Of a stretch of DNA of 64,000 bases, positions 9,318-16,821 are shown piece by piece. Position numbers and translations under genes: made by a program. Numbering within the stretch: the first letter of the stretch is position 1; each line of letters begins with the position of its first letter. This stretch comes from Bacteriovoracaceae bacterium (GTDB lineage: Bacteria; Bdellovibrionota; Bacteriovoracia; Bacteriovoracales; Bacteriovoracaceae). The notes under the pieces are model-generated. The model worked only from the letters and a program-made list of their open reading frames with translations. It was not told where the DNA came from and did no database searches. Location of the stretch: NCBI GenBank assembly GCA_023701435.1, contig JAMPXB010000001.1:241871-305870 (forward strand), read 5' to 3'.

Positions 9318-10442
9318 TTGAAATCAGTTTTTATTTCTCTCTTGCTTGCCACGAGTATTTTATTATTCGGATGTCAGCAGGATTCAAAGCAAGTCGTCGT
9401 CGGATTTTTTGGAGCACTCACTGGCCCTGAAGCGACATTTGGTCTTTCCTCTCGTAATGGAATCATGCTTGCCATAGAAGAGATTAATAAGAGTGGCGGT
9501 CTTCTGGGAAAGACTGTTGAGTTAAAGTTTTATGATACGCTTGGTACCAACGAAGAGGCGCGAAACTCTATTGAAAAATTAATTAGTCTTGATCATGTGG
9601 TCGCAGTCTTAGGTGAGGTGGCCTCATCAAGATCTTTGGCCGGAGCACCGATTGCTCAGAAATTTCAAATTCCCATGATTACTCCAAGCTCCACTAATCC
9701 TTCGGTGACACAAAAGGGAAATTATATTTTCAGAGTTTGTTTCATTGATCCTTTTCAAGGAGAAGTGATGGCCAAGTTTGCTTATAAATCACTTAACCTG
9801 AGAAAGGCCGCCATCTTAAGAGACACTCAGTCCGAGTATTCCATGGGACTGGCAGATTACTTTATTAAAACTTTTCAAGGGCTCGGTGGCACCATTGTCG
9901 CTGATGAAGAGTATGTTGCGGGAGATGTGGTGTTTGAGTCGCAGCTTTCAAAAATCAAAGAAAAGAATCCTGAATTTATTTTTGTTCCAGGTTATTACGC
10001 AGAAGCGGCTTTAGTGGCCCGACAGGCGCGGGAAATGGGCATCAAAGTACCATTAATGGGTGGAGACGGGTGGGATTCAGGGAGCCTGGTTGAAATTGCC
10101 GGTTATGCCATTAATGGTTCGTATTTTTCTAATCATTACACCTTGGAAGATCCACGGGCCGAAGTTCAAAATTTTATAAAAATCTATGAGGCGAGATTTG
10201 GCGCTAAGCCGGATGCCCAGGCCGCTTCCGGTTATGATGCCGCAAGGATTCTATTTGAGGCGATCGCCAAGGCCAACTCAACAAGTGGCCCGGCGATTAG
10301 GGATGCTCTGGCCCAGACCAAAAATTTTAAGGGTGTCACTGGAGTTATTTCGATTAATGAAAATCGTGATGCTATCAAATCAGCAGTTGTTCTTCAGGTG
10401 AAGGGCAAAGAATTTAAGTTTGTAGATTCCATCGACCCTTAA
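9318..10442 (+). CDS. LivJ-type periplasmic amino-acid-binding lipoprotein (Peripla_BP_6)
   Basis: The 374-residue protein starts with TTG behind AGAGGAGA. The signal sequence ends in a lipobox (ILLFGC), so it should be a lipid-anchored periplasmic protein. The body follows branched-chain amino-acid receptors: VVVGFFGALTGPEATFG, AIEEINKSGGLLGK, LGEVASSRSLAGAPIAQ, PMITPSSTNPSVT and SGYDAARILFEAI. No permease or ATPase genes of a Liv transporter are adjacent, so it may serve a transporter elsewhere or act as a sensor. Its stop overlaps the convergent namZ-like gene by 4 bp. Confidence 0.88.
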   Translation: MKSVFISLLLATSILLFGCQQDSKQVVVGFFGALTGPEATFGLSSRNGIMLAIEEINKSGGLLGKTVELKFYDTLGTNEEARNSIEKLISLDHVVAVLGEVASSRSLAGAPIAQKFQIPMITPSSTNPSVTQKGNYIFRVCFIDPFQGEVMAKFAYKSLNLRKAAILRDTQSEYSMGLADYFIKTFQGLGGTIVADEEYVAGDVVFESQLSKIKEKNPEFIFVPGYYAEAALVARQAREMGIKVPLMGGDGWDSGSLVEIAGYAINGSYFSNHYTLEDPRAEVQNFIKIYEARFGAKPDAQAASGYDAARILFEAIAKANSTSGPAIRDALAQTKNFKGVTGVISINENRDAIKSAVVLQVKGKEFKFVDSIDP

Positions 10443-11629
10443 TAAATAAGGATCGATTTTCTCTGCTCTTGAAACTCTTTCTGACCTTTTTGCATAATGG
10501 CCTGATACTCTTCCTCAGTTCCGCGCTTTTCAACCCAGTGACGAAGTTCATCTGTTCCATTAATGAGATCAACCGGAACCTTATCAAATTCATACTCGTA
10601 AGGCGGCTCTTTCCATTTAAACTCAGTACCAAGCTCATGGTACATTTCTCTTAAAAGATACTGACAAAGACGCCAAGGTTCAAAAGTCTTGCGATCAGTT
10701 ACATGGATTTGATAACCACCGCACGGCTTGCCTTGATGTTTTTGGAAAGTTGGTAAAAAGACCAGCGGTCTTAGAACAAAACCTTCGAGTTTAGCTTTTG
10801 AGAGGACAGGTTTTAATTTGTCATGAAAGCCGAAAGATTCAATTTTAGGGTGCCCAATAATTTCCAGGGATCTAGTTGTGCCCCGACCTTCTGAGATGTT
10901 GGTTCCCTCATATAAAACGGTTCCTACAAATGTATAGGCTGCTTCAATGGTGGCAAGATTAGGACTTGGGAGAACCCACGGAAGATTAGTGTCTTCGTAG
11001 CTCATGTGGCGCTGGTAACCCTTCATTTCAATCACGGTCAGTTTGCAGTCCTTGCCGCCCCAGTATTTCTGATGCATCCGGGCCACTTCTCCCATAGTCA
11101 TAGCATGACGGACAGGGATGGGGTGGCGGCCGACAAAAGAAGCAAAGTTTAGGTCAAGAATATTACCTTCCATCGTCTCAGCGTTGATCGGATTTGGACG
11201 GTCGAGAATAACGACTTCGATTCCTTTTTTCTGACAGGCCTCCATCAAGAGAGTCATGGTGTAGATATAAGTGTAAATGCGTGTACCCACGTCCTGAAGA
11301 TCCACCAATATATGATCCAAACCTTCCAGCATTTCATCTGTAGGAATACGGGTTTCAGAATAGAGGGAATAAACCGGCAGTTTAAAATAGGGGTGAATAT
11401 AATGGGTACTTTCCACCATATTATCCTGAACATCAGTCACAAAGCCGTGCTGTGGCCCGAATATTTTGGTGAGTTGTTTACCGAACACCCGCTGCAGGGC
11501 CAGTAGTCCGTGCTCAAGTTCACGCGTAACAGAAGCACTGTGACAAAGGTAACCAATATTGCCTTTGAACTTCTCTTGAAGGGCCTTCTCTGTAATTAAA
11601 CGTTCTAAACCGGTGGCCACAACTGCCAT
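10439..11629 (-). CDS. NamZ-like exo-beta-N-acetylmuramidase (DUF1343)
   Basis: The 396-residue product has the DUF1343 pattern: IGYLCHSASVTRELEHGLLAL, FGPQHGF, PVYSLYSETRIPT, LVDLQDVGTRIYTYIYTM, VILDRPNPI, the segment NLPWVLPSPNLATIEAA and YEGTNISEGRGTTRSLEIIG. NamZ of Bacillus removes terminal N-acetylmuramic acid from peptidoglycan fragments. No signal peptide is visible, so this one is probably cytosolic and may act in recycling of wall sugars, which would suit a cell-wall-digesting lifestyle (inference). The ribosome site AGGAGA lies 9 bases before the ATG. Confidence 0.88.
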   Translation of the reverse strand: MAVVATGLERLITEKALQEKFKGNIGYLCHSASVTRELEHGLLALQRVFGKQLTKIFGPQHGFVTDVQDNMVESTHYIHPYFKLPVYSLYSETRIPTDEMLEGLDHILVDLQDVGTRIYTYIYTMTLLMEACQKKGIEVVILDRPNPINAETMEGNILDLNFASFVGRHPIPVRHAMTMGEVARMHQKYWGGKDCKLTVIEMKGYQRHMSYEDTNLPWVLPSPNLATIEAAYTFVGTVLYEGTNISEGRGTTRSLEIIGHPKIESFGFHDKLKPVLSKAKLEGFVLRPLVFLPTFQKHQGKPCGGYQIHVTDRKTFEPWRLCQYLLREMYHELGTEFKWKEPPYEYEFDKVPVDLINGTDELRHWVEKRGTEEEYQAIMQKGQKEFQEQRKSILIY

Positions 11630-11710
11630 AAATTATTCTCCTGAAAATATGATCTATTTTAAGAGTGAAAAGAGCTTCAAGTAAATGGCTTTTCAATTTA
11701 TAGTTTGGGT

Positions 11711-12070
11711 ATGTTGAAATTCATTTTGCCCATGATTATTTTAGTTAGCTGCTCCCATGCCCCGCAGGTTCAGTATAATGACCCGGAAGTCACCCGTGAG
11801 GAGGAAGAGCGTAGAAGCCTTCTGATCGGCAAATGGAAGGGGGAAAACTCCTTTTTGGAGCTTAAGGCCAGCGGAGAGTACGTCGTGAGCGACTTCTCAG
11901 GCGTGGTCATCCAGGAAGGAATCTGGGGTGTGTCTGGTCGCATTTATTTTAATCTCAATAAGATATCACCTTCTCTCTACGAGAAGTATAAAATCATGAA
12001 ATTGAACCCGGAATTCTTTGAAATCCAGTCGGCTTCCGCCGAAGAACTGAGGTTCACCCGTCTGAAATAG
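11711..12070 (+). CDS. Small lipoprotein, lipocalin-like pattern, function unknown
   Basis: About 119 residues from the ATG at 11711; an in-frame TTG at 11705 is less likely. The N-terminus [18 protein letters not shown] is a lipoprotein signal with cysteine at ~14. The mature part contains [21 protein letters not shown] followed by short beta strands, the kind of G-x-W opening seen in small lipocalin-like barrels. Family cannot be named. It stands between the namZ-like gene (divergent) and thyA. Confidence 0.6.
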   Translation: MLKFILPMIILVSCSHAPQVQYNDPEVTREEEERRSLLIGKWKGENSFLELKASGEYVVSDFSGVVIQEGIWGVSGRIYFNLNKISPSLYEKYKIMKLNPEFFEIQSASAEELRFTRLK

Positions 12071-12102
12071 TGCTTGTCATTTTTTTGGCGCCCAAGCTTC
12101 TG

Positions 12103-12146
12103 TTGAACAAGCCTTAGTATGTCTGGTAAGATTTTACCATACCAGA
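12103..12146 (+). promoter_or_regulatory. thyA-folA promoter overlapped by nested inverted repeats
   Basis: TTGAAC (12103-12108) and TAAGAT (12127-12132) are 18 bp apart. The -10 lies inside two overlapping inverted repeats: TCTGGTA (12122-12128) with TACCAGA (12140-12146), and TGGTAA (12124-12129) with TTACCA (12134-12139). This placement suits an operator bound by a dimeric regulator. No regulator gene is adjacent. Confidence 0.4.
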
Positions 12147-12167
12147 AACATATATATGGAGGGGCAA

Positions 12168-12962
12168 ATGAAGCAATACCATGAACTCATGAAGCGAGTT
12201 CTTAGTGAAGGTGCAAAGAAAGAAGACCGCACTGGGACTGGAACCCTTTCTGTTTTTGGCCATCAGATGCGCTTTAACTTAAATGAAGGTTTTCCTTTAG
12301 TGACCACTAAAAAGTGTCACATGAAATCCATTATTCATGAACTGTTATGGTTTTTGATGGGTGAATCCAATATTAAATACCTCAAAGACAATGGCGTCTC
12401 GATCTGGAATGAATGGGCCGACGAGAATGGTGATCTCGGTCCGGTTTATGGTGTTCAGTGGAGAAGCTGGAAAACTCATGAAGGAAAAACCATCGATCAG
12501 ATTAAAAACTTAATCGATATGATTAAGAAAAATCCTGATTCACGTCGTTTAATTGTTTCTGCCTGGAATGTTTCCGATGTGGACCAGATGGCCTTGCCAC
12601 CTTGTCACACCATGTTTCAATTCTATGTGGCCGATAATAAGCTTTCTTGTCAGCTGTATCAGCGTTCAGCAGATATTTTTTTAGGGGTTCCATTTAATAT
12701 TGCAAGCTATGCACTTTTGACTCATATGGTGGCGCAAGTGTGCGGTCTCGGTGTTGGGGATTTTGTTCACACCTTCGGTGATGCCCATCTTTATCTGAAT
12801 CATCTGGAGCAGACTCAGGAGCAGTTAAAGCGCGAGCCGTTTGCTCTGCCGCAGATTAAGATTAACCCTAATGTAAAAGATATTTTCTCATTTAAGTTTG
12901 AGGATTTTGAATTGGTCAATTATCAGGCCCATCCACACATTAAAGCACCAGTGGCGGTTTAA
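12168..12962 (+). CDS. thyA: Thymidylate synthase
   Basis: ThyA methylates dUMP to dTMP using methylene-tetrahydrofolate. Starting at the ATG at 12168, which has GGAGGGG just before it, the product is 264 residues, the length of the E. coli enzyme. Signatures seen: [37 protein letters not shown], the nucleophile in [35 protein letters not shown] and GDAHLYLNH. The in-frame ATG at 12156 sits upstream of the ribosome site and is not used. folA begins 1 bp after the stop, so thymidylate synthesis and folate regeneration are coupled. Confidence 0.97.
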   Translation: MKQYHELMKRVLSEGAKKEDRTGTGTLSVFGHQMRFNLNEGFPLVTTKKCHMKSIIHELLWFLMGESNIKYLKDNGVSIWNEWADENGDLGPVYGVQWRSWKTHEGKTIDQIKNLIDMIKKNPDSRRLIVSAWNVSDVDQMALPPCHTMFQFYVADNKLSCQLYQRSADIFLGVPFNIASYALLTHMVAQVCGLGVGDFVHTFGDAHLYLNHLEQTQEQLKREPFALPQIKINPNVKDIFSFKFEDFELVNYQAHPHIKAPVAV

Positions 12963-12963
12963 T

Positions 12964-13455
12964 ATGAAAATTTCATTTATTGTCGCCAAGGCCGAGAATA
13001 ATGTCATTGGTATCAACAATACTCTTCCATGGCACTTAAAGGATGATTTGCAGAATTTTAAAAAAATCACCATGGGTCACCATATCCTAATGGGTCGCAA
13101 GACTTTTGATTCCATTGGTAAGGCCCTGCCCGGGAGAATGAGTTTAGTTGTCTCCAATAATCCCAAGGCCAATGAATCGAATGTTTTTTGGTTTACCTCT
13201 ATTTTTCGCGCCATTAAACAGGCCGAACGAAGTGGAGAGACGGAACTATTCATCATTGGTGGTGAAAAGATTTTTAAGTACGCCTTGTCCTTAGCTGACC
13301 GTATTTATCTTACAGAAGTCAAAGGTGATATAAAGGGAGATGTTTACTTTCCTCAACTATCTCTTAAAAACTGGAAGAAAGTATCTGAACAGTCTTTCAC
13401 TAAGAACGCCGACAACGATCATGACTTCACCTTCATGATTCTCGACCGGAAATAG
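12964..13455 (+). CDS. folA: Dihydrofolate reductase
   Basis: The 163-residue protein begins MKISFIVAKAENNVIGINNTLPWHLKDDL, the typical DHFR start with the substrate-binding acidic residue in WHLKDDL. Further motifs are HHILMGRKTFDSIGKALPGR and ELFIIGGEKIFKYAL (NADPH-binding G-G). It reduces the dihydrofolate made by ThyA. One base separates it from the thyA stop and there is no independent ribosome site beyond a weak GGCGG, so translation is coupled. Confidence 0.95.
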   Translation: MKISFIVAKAENNVIGINNTLPWHLKDDLQNFKKITMGHHILMGRKTFDSIGKALPGRMSLVVSNNPKANESNVFWFTSIFRAIKQAERSGETELFIIGGEKIFKYALSLADRIYLTEVKGDIKGDVYFPQLSLKNWKKVSEQSFTKNADNDHDFTFMILDRK

Positions 13456-13492
13456 CCTTTTACTCACTCTTCTTCATGTAACTTTTAGAATA

Positions 13493-13534
13493 AGGGCACT
13501 CCCCACCGGGGGTGTTCTTTGTTATTCTTTTTTT
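13493..13534 (+). terminator. Possible imperfect terminator after folA
   Basis: CACTCCCC (13497-13504) can pair with GGGGGTG (13508-13514) with one bulge, followed by a T-rich tract to 13534. The tract also holds the -10 element proposed for the next RNA, so the two readings overlap. Confidence 0.4.
13523..13528 (+). promoter_or_regulatory. -10 element of structured RNA 1
   Basis: TATTCT is followed by exactly six bases and then ACCAGG. The second RNA (16,289) has TAAACT, six bases and ACCAGG. This shared spacing supports both as -10 elements with a start at the A. Neither has a recognisable -35, which suggests an activator or another sigma factor. Confidence 0.45.
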
Positions 13535-13668
13535 ACCAGGGATATGAGATTCGAAGCTTATATCTTTTGCAAAAGAAAGCTGCCAGATTCGGAGGGTGAA
13601 ATCTCAGGATAATGGTAAGTTTCTGAGGGCATACTGGAAAAAAGGATCACCTAAGGTGGTCCTTTTTT
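13535..13668 (+). ncRNA. Structured non-coding RNA 1 (paired with the RNA at 16,289)
   Basis: No open frame fits. The predicted RNA of ~134 nt opens with ACCAG and is closed by CCAG (13536-13539) with CTGG (13634-13637). Inside are a strong hairpin GATATGAG / CTTATATC (13541-13548, 13557-13564), a small hairpin CTTTTGCAAAAG, and an inner stem TGCC (13581-13584) / GGCA (13628-13631). The inner stem holds two overlapping options: AGATT/AATCT (13585-13589, 13600-13604) or CTCAG/CTGAG (13603-13607, 13623-13627). It ends in a terminator (GGATCACC/GGTGGTCC plus T run). Part of it (GTGAAATCTCAGG and on) recalls a glycine-riboswitch core, but no glycine gene follows. It could be a trans-acting sRNA or an aptamer with terminator. 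Confidence 0.65.
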
Positions 13669-13865
13669 ATTTCTGCATTTAAATTCAATCTCGCATTTTT
13701 TTCAGAGTAAAAAAACACCACATTTACTCAGTCGATTTTTATAAGTATTGAAAATTTTTTCTCTCCTTTCCAAATTTTTTAAAGATTCATCCCTTAGGGT
13801 TGTCTGAAGGTTTGTGAGAGTTCAAACTGGCAAAAGTTTAGAAATAAGAACTTGGAGGTTCTAGG

Positions 13866-14015
13866 ATGGAACGTAAATCAATTTGGAAAAATTTTCTACT
13901 CCTGACTGTCGGCGGTCTTTTGGCCCTTCACGTAGATGTGAGTCAAGCCGTAGAGGATACTGATACATCAATCACAAGTCCTGATGCGACGGATGAATGT
14001 GTATTAGAAGAGTAG
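13866..14015 (+). CDS. Small exported peptide, 49 residues, unknown
   Basis: The ATG at 13866 has GGAGG 8 bases upstream, and a perfect terminator follows. The peptide has a basic start (MERKSIWKN), a hydrophobic stretch FLLLTVGGLLALHV, then an acidic tail rich in D, E, S and T with one cysteine four residues before the end. It looks like a secreted or membrane-attached microprotein. No family recognised. The upstream gap of ~200 bp separates it from structured RNA 1, whose terminator would have to be read through if they were co-transcribed. Confidence 0.6.
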   Translation: MERKSIWKNFLLLTVGGLLALHVDVSQAVEDTDTSITSPDATDECVLEE

Positions 14016-14036
14016 AATTTAGAAGATGATCCAGGA

Positions 14037-14058
14037 AAAGGGCCGCATGGCCCTTTTT
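14037..14058 (+). terminator. Terminator of the 49-residue peptide gene
   Basis: AAGGGCC / GGCCCTT with a GCAT loop is followed by a run of T. It lies against the stop codon of the convergent lipoprotein gene on the minus strand and may serve both sides. Confidence 0.85.
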
Positions 14059-15105
14059 TTATTTTAAGAGGTCATGGACTCCGGAGAGATATCCCTCAAA
14101 TTTTTCTCGGCTTGGTATGATCCATATAAAATCAGGCCGGTTTCTTGAAAGCCATTTACTTCCGATCATATTTCCTTCCTTATTTAAAAAGAGTACGTAT
14201 TCCACGGTCATTTTACTCACAATGGATGAATTCGGGCGTATCTCCCACGAGTTTCTTTCCATAACATCTAGATAGTCAAAGCTGGTGCGGATGATGGCGG
14301 TCTTACCAGAAGGTGTCTTGGTTAAGCTCAGAATTTTTGATTCATAGGAGAGAATGGGATAATTCCAGACTTCCTTGTAGCGATCGAGATCAGCGACAAA
14401 ACTCCTTCCTCTTAGCCCCAGAAAATTAGTAAGTATCGCGTGAAAGCTCATGGCGGTCAGGTCATTGTCGCAGCGGTCTTGCATGAGGGCCTTTTCTTCA
14501 CAGCGTTTCCCTAGAAATTCATTCTCTTTTAAAATTATTTTTGAATAAGCGTAGGACAGGATTGCTTTAATATCTGTTGAGCCAAAAGGTATTTCCAGAC
14601 CATCAGGATTAACCATCACTCTGGGGGCCGGTTCAGCATGATTAAGACTTGCTCCCGCCCAGCCATGACAGAGACCTTCCCATTCCATCGTCGCCTGGCG
14701 AGCAATCCATTCCACATCATTTTTTAGAGGATAATCATAGCGGCCCATATAGAGATCATATTTTTCTGAGGGAGAGAGCTCTTTTAGTTTCCACTCAGGC
14801 ATGGAAAAAATCTGCCGCCTAGTAGGCGAGAGATAGCCGATGGTTTCTTTTTTAGGAGAGTTCCAGCGATGATTGATGGCCCCTTTAATAAGTTGCCAGG
14901 AATTTCCTGACCATAGCTTTTTTCTGTTTTTAATTTCTCCTCTAAGTGGAAGCAGATGAAAATTGAGAAACACTGACATGCCTAGAAGATTCTCTTCGGT
15001 CACATTGGCACGGAGAGGGCTTGCATAACTTTGATCCGTTTTATCATTGATAGGTTTCCCGCAACCTATCATTGCTAAAAGTAAGACCAGGATGAACTTA
15101 GTCAT
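14059..15105 (-). CDS. Transglutaminase-elicitor-like lipoprotein (catalytic Cys present)
   Basis: A 348-residue protein with a lipoprotein signal (LVLLLAMIGC). The core matches the pattern of the GP42/transglutaminase-elicitor family: the nucleophile in WEGLCHGWAGASL (~Cys144) followed by HAEPAP, then IPFGSTDIKAILSY, a His in SFHAILTNFLGLR and an Asp in VADLDRYKEVWNYP. These families crosslink proteins or peptides through Gln and Lys; some bacterial members act on wall or matrix targets. It overlaps the upstream paralogue by 8 bp, so the two are one operon on the minus strand. Family assignment is from motifs only. Confidence 0.7.
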   Translation of the reverse strand: MTKFILVLLLAMIGCGKPINDKTDQSYASPLRANVTEENLLGMSVFLNFHLLPLRGEIKNRKKLWSGNSWQLIKGAINHRWNSPKKETIGYLSPTRRQIFSMPEWKLKELSPSEKYDLYMGRYDYPLKNDVEWIARQATMEWEGLCHGWAGASLNHAEPAPRVMVNPDGLEIPFGSTDIKAILSYAYSKIILKENEFLGKRCEEKALMQDRCDNDLTAMSFHAILTNFLGLRGRSFVADLDRYKEVWNYPILSYESKILSLTKTPSGKTAIIRTSFDYLDVMERNSWEIRPNSSIVSKMTVEYVLFLNKEGNMIGSKWLSRNRPDFIWIIPSREKFEGYLSGVHDLLK

Positions 15106-16141
15106 TAAGCAGTGAACCCAGGTCTTCTAAAAGGCCCGTGAATTTTTTTGATGGTCCGGCCGTCCATAAAAAATCAGGGCGCTCCTCACTGAGCCACTTA
15201 CCGCCCAATATTTCATTGTTAACATTAAGGTAAATCAGATACTGGTATTCTCTAGCGATGAGCGCTTGAAGAGCTGTCCCATGAATTGGTTCCCAGGAAT
15301 TTTGCAAGGTAGAGGCAAGATAATTTACTTTCAGTCGAATCTTTAGGACCTTGAGACTTCCTGAGGGGGCATGACCATCAGGTTGTTGCTCTTCTTCTAT
15401 CCGGTAGGCATAGCTTTTAACCGGATGGCCCATCACCTTTTCAGACTGATCCAGATCGACCAGAAAGCTTTCATTTCTTACTCCAATATTGTTCGCGAGG
15501 ATTACATGAAAGGCCCCTGCATCCAGTTCATCATCCTTGCCCATTTGCTGGATATCTGATCTTTTATGGATATGTTGGTAGTAGTAACTTAATAGCGCTT
15601 TTATGTCTGAAGAGCCAAAGGGGATACTTATTCGATGAGGATTTTCTATGACCTTGGGGGTTGGTTCACTGTGATGAATTGAGGCCATTATCCAACCACT
15701 GCGCAAGTCTTCTGAGAAAGGTGCGTCCTGCTCCAGTAAACTGTAAACTTCTTTTTTAAGTGGATAATCATAGCGGCCAAAGGCGAGATCAAATTTCTCA
15801 GCTGGCGAGAGTTCTGCCAGTTGTTCCGCACTCATCAGAAAGGCCCTGATGAAATGAGGAGAATCATAATCCCACCCAGGAGTAGGAGTATTCCAGCGTA
15901 AATTAATACTTCCCTGGTTCAGGTTCCAATTAAAACCGGACCATAATGTTTTCTTTTTAATGACTCCGCCTCTGGGTGGCAGTAAGTAAAAAATTTTTTC
16001 ATCTTTGGGGTTTAAAACTTCCAATCGAGCACTTTCAATAACTGAATTGGTGCCGTCGTTATAAATGGGCATATCTGGGGCGGGACCACAGGCCACAAGT
16101 GTTAAGGGTAAGCACAGAATACTTAATTTAATGACATTCAT
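15098..16141 (-). CDS. Transglutaminase-elicitor-like lipoprotein paralogue lacking the Cys (likely pseudoenzyme)
   Basis: 347 residues, lipobox LPLTLVACG. It aligns along its whole length with the next gene: PLRGEIKNRKKLWSG is matched by PPRGGVIKKKTLWSG, EKYDLYMGRYDYPLK by EKFDLAFGRYDYPLK, and IPFGSTDIKAILSY by IPFGSSDIKALLSY. The His (AFHVILANNIGVR) and Asp (LVDLDQSEKVMGHP) blocks are kept. However, the nucleophile motif GLCHGW is replaced by DLRSGW (~146). So it likely binds but does not catalyse, perhaps as a partner or regulator of its neighbour (inference). It is first in the two-gene operon. Confidence 0.7.
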   Translation of the reverse strand: MNVIKLSILCLPLTLVACGPAPDMPIYNDGTNSVIESARLEVLNPKDEKIFYLLPPRGGVIKKKTLWSGFNWNLNQGSINLRWNTPTPGWDYDSPHFIRAFLMSAEQLAELSPAEKFDLAFGRYDYPLKKEVYSLLEQDAPFSEDLRSGWIMASIHHSEPTPKVIENPHRISIPFGSSDIKALLSYYYQHIHKRSDIQQMGKDDELDAGAFHVILANNIGVRNESFLVDLDQSEKVMGHPVKSYAYRIEEEQQPDGHAPSGSLKVLKIRLKVNYLASTLQNSWEPIHGTALQALIAREYQYLIYLNVNNEILGGKWLSEERPDFLWTAGPSKKFTGLLEDLGSLLND

Positions 16142-16276
16142 TGGGCCACCTCCGGTTAAGAAACCAGACCTTCACTTCTAGTTCTGGCGATGAGCATTTA
16201 GCAAACTTGATAAATCAAATTCAGTCAGAATTGGGCCTTAGGAAAAATTCAGGTGCCTAACGTGGTGAAAGGATTT

Positions 16277-16282
16277 TAAACT
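16277..16282 (+). promoter_or_regulatory. -10 element of structured RNA 2
   Basis: TAAACT, six bases, then ACCAGG, matching the arrangement before structured RNA 1. No clear -35. Confidence 0.45.
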
Positions 16283-16288
16283 TTTCTT

Positions 16289-16374
16289 ACCAGGACGCAG
16301 GATGAAGCGGGTTAGACCCAATTCGTGAGAGCGAAACTGGAAAAATGACCATCTTAAGGGTGGTCATTTTTTTT
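16289..16374 (+). ncRNA. Structured non-coding RNA 2 (paired with the RNA at 13,535)
   Basis: A compact ~86-nt RNA that begins ACCAGG like RNA 1. It is closed by CCAG (16290-16293) with CTGG (16337-16340). Inside are two hairpins, GGGT/ACCC (16309-16312, 16316-16319) and TTCG/CGAA (16322-16325, 16332-16335), giving a three-way junction. CTGG is followed by AAAAA and a terminator TGACCATC/GGGTGGTCA with eight T. RNA 1 has CTGG, AAAAAA and a terminator of related sequence. The two flank the transglutaminase-like operon on the opposite strand. No known class (c-di-GMP, SAM, TPP, SRP) fits. The short gap between aptamer-like part and terminator could allow ligand-controlled termination, but no gene follows on this strand. 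Confidence 0.65.
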
Positions 16375-16480
16375 GCAAAAAAATTTTTTAGTCAATGATC
16401 TTATGCTTGTAAATAATGCGGAGAGGTTTAAAATCTGGCTTAGAACTTCTTAATAAAATGAGAAATTCCTATAAAAACAA

Positions 16481-16503
16481 GAAGGGGCCCGAATGGGCCC
16501 TTC
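16481..16503 (-). terminator. Terminator of the 80-residue protein gene
   Basis: GAAGGGGCCC and GGGCCCTTC form a stem with one bulged G and a GAAT loop. On the minus strand it is followed by TTGTTTTTAT. Confidence 0.8.
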
Positions 16504-16507
16504 TTTA

Positions 16508-16750
16508 TTAGGTAAAAGCTTCAGGTACTGTCAAATCACCTTCATTGGTAACAATCACTTGCTGAACTCTGCGTGATTCATCTTTAACAAAAACAGTGAC
16601 TTTGTTGGCGCCCAATTCTTCAATATTTTCATGGCGCCAAATATCCACTGCTTTTTTCGCAGCAGCGCGAACGGTTGGTGCCTTGATTTCTTTTCCGTCG
16701 CCTTGATCCTGGTTAGCATGCCAGCAAATAAATTCGTGCTCATGAATCAT
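16508..16750 (-). CDS. Conserved-looking small soluble protein, 80 residues, unknown
   Basis: The protein starts MIHEHEFICWHANQDQ and has a helix TVRAAAKKAVDIWRHENIEEL followed by a strand KVTVFVKDESRRVQQVIVT. It is cytosolic with no signal or membrane segment. The ribosome site GGAGGA 6 bases upstream is the right half of a 14-bp palindrome, so it can be hidden in a small hairpin. Single gene with its own terminator. I do not recognise the family. Confidence 0.65.
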   Translation of the reverse strand: MIHEHEFICWHANQDQGDGKEIKAPTVRAAAKKAVDIWRHENIEELGANKVTVFVKDESRRVQQVIVTNEGDLTVPEAFT

Positions 16751-16754
16751 GAGT

Positions 16755-16768
16755 TCCTCCTTGGAGGA
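16755..16768 (-). promoter_or_regulatory. Palindrome containing the Shine-Dalgarno of the 80-residue protein
   Basis: TCCTCCAAGGAGGA (minus strand) is a perfect palindrome. The right half is the ribosome site. In mRNA, TCCTC can pair with GAGGA over a four-base loop and mask it. This could limit translation, or simply be coincidence. Confidence 0.35.
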
Positions 16769-16821
16769 GATAACTTACAAAAGCTCTGAGAGTCATGGCA
16801 AAAGCACTGCTATACTTGCTA

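Noticed and set aside
13535..13668. c-di-GMP (GEMM) riboswitch, as in the Bdellovibrio merRNA
   Set aside because: The conserved GEMM strings (GCAAACC, GACGCAAAGC) and the GAAA-receptor pair are absent in both RNAs.
16289..16374. Hammerhead ribozyme or SRP RNA
   Set aside because: GCGAAAC and GGATGA look similar to hammerhead parts, but CUGANGA and the required stems are missing; the SRP core GGAAGG...GCAGC is also absent.
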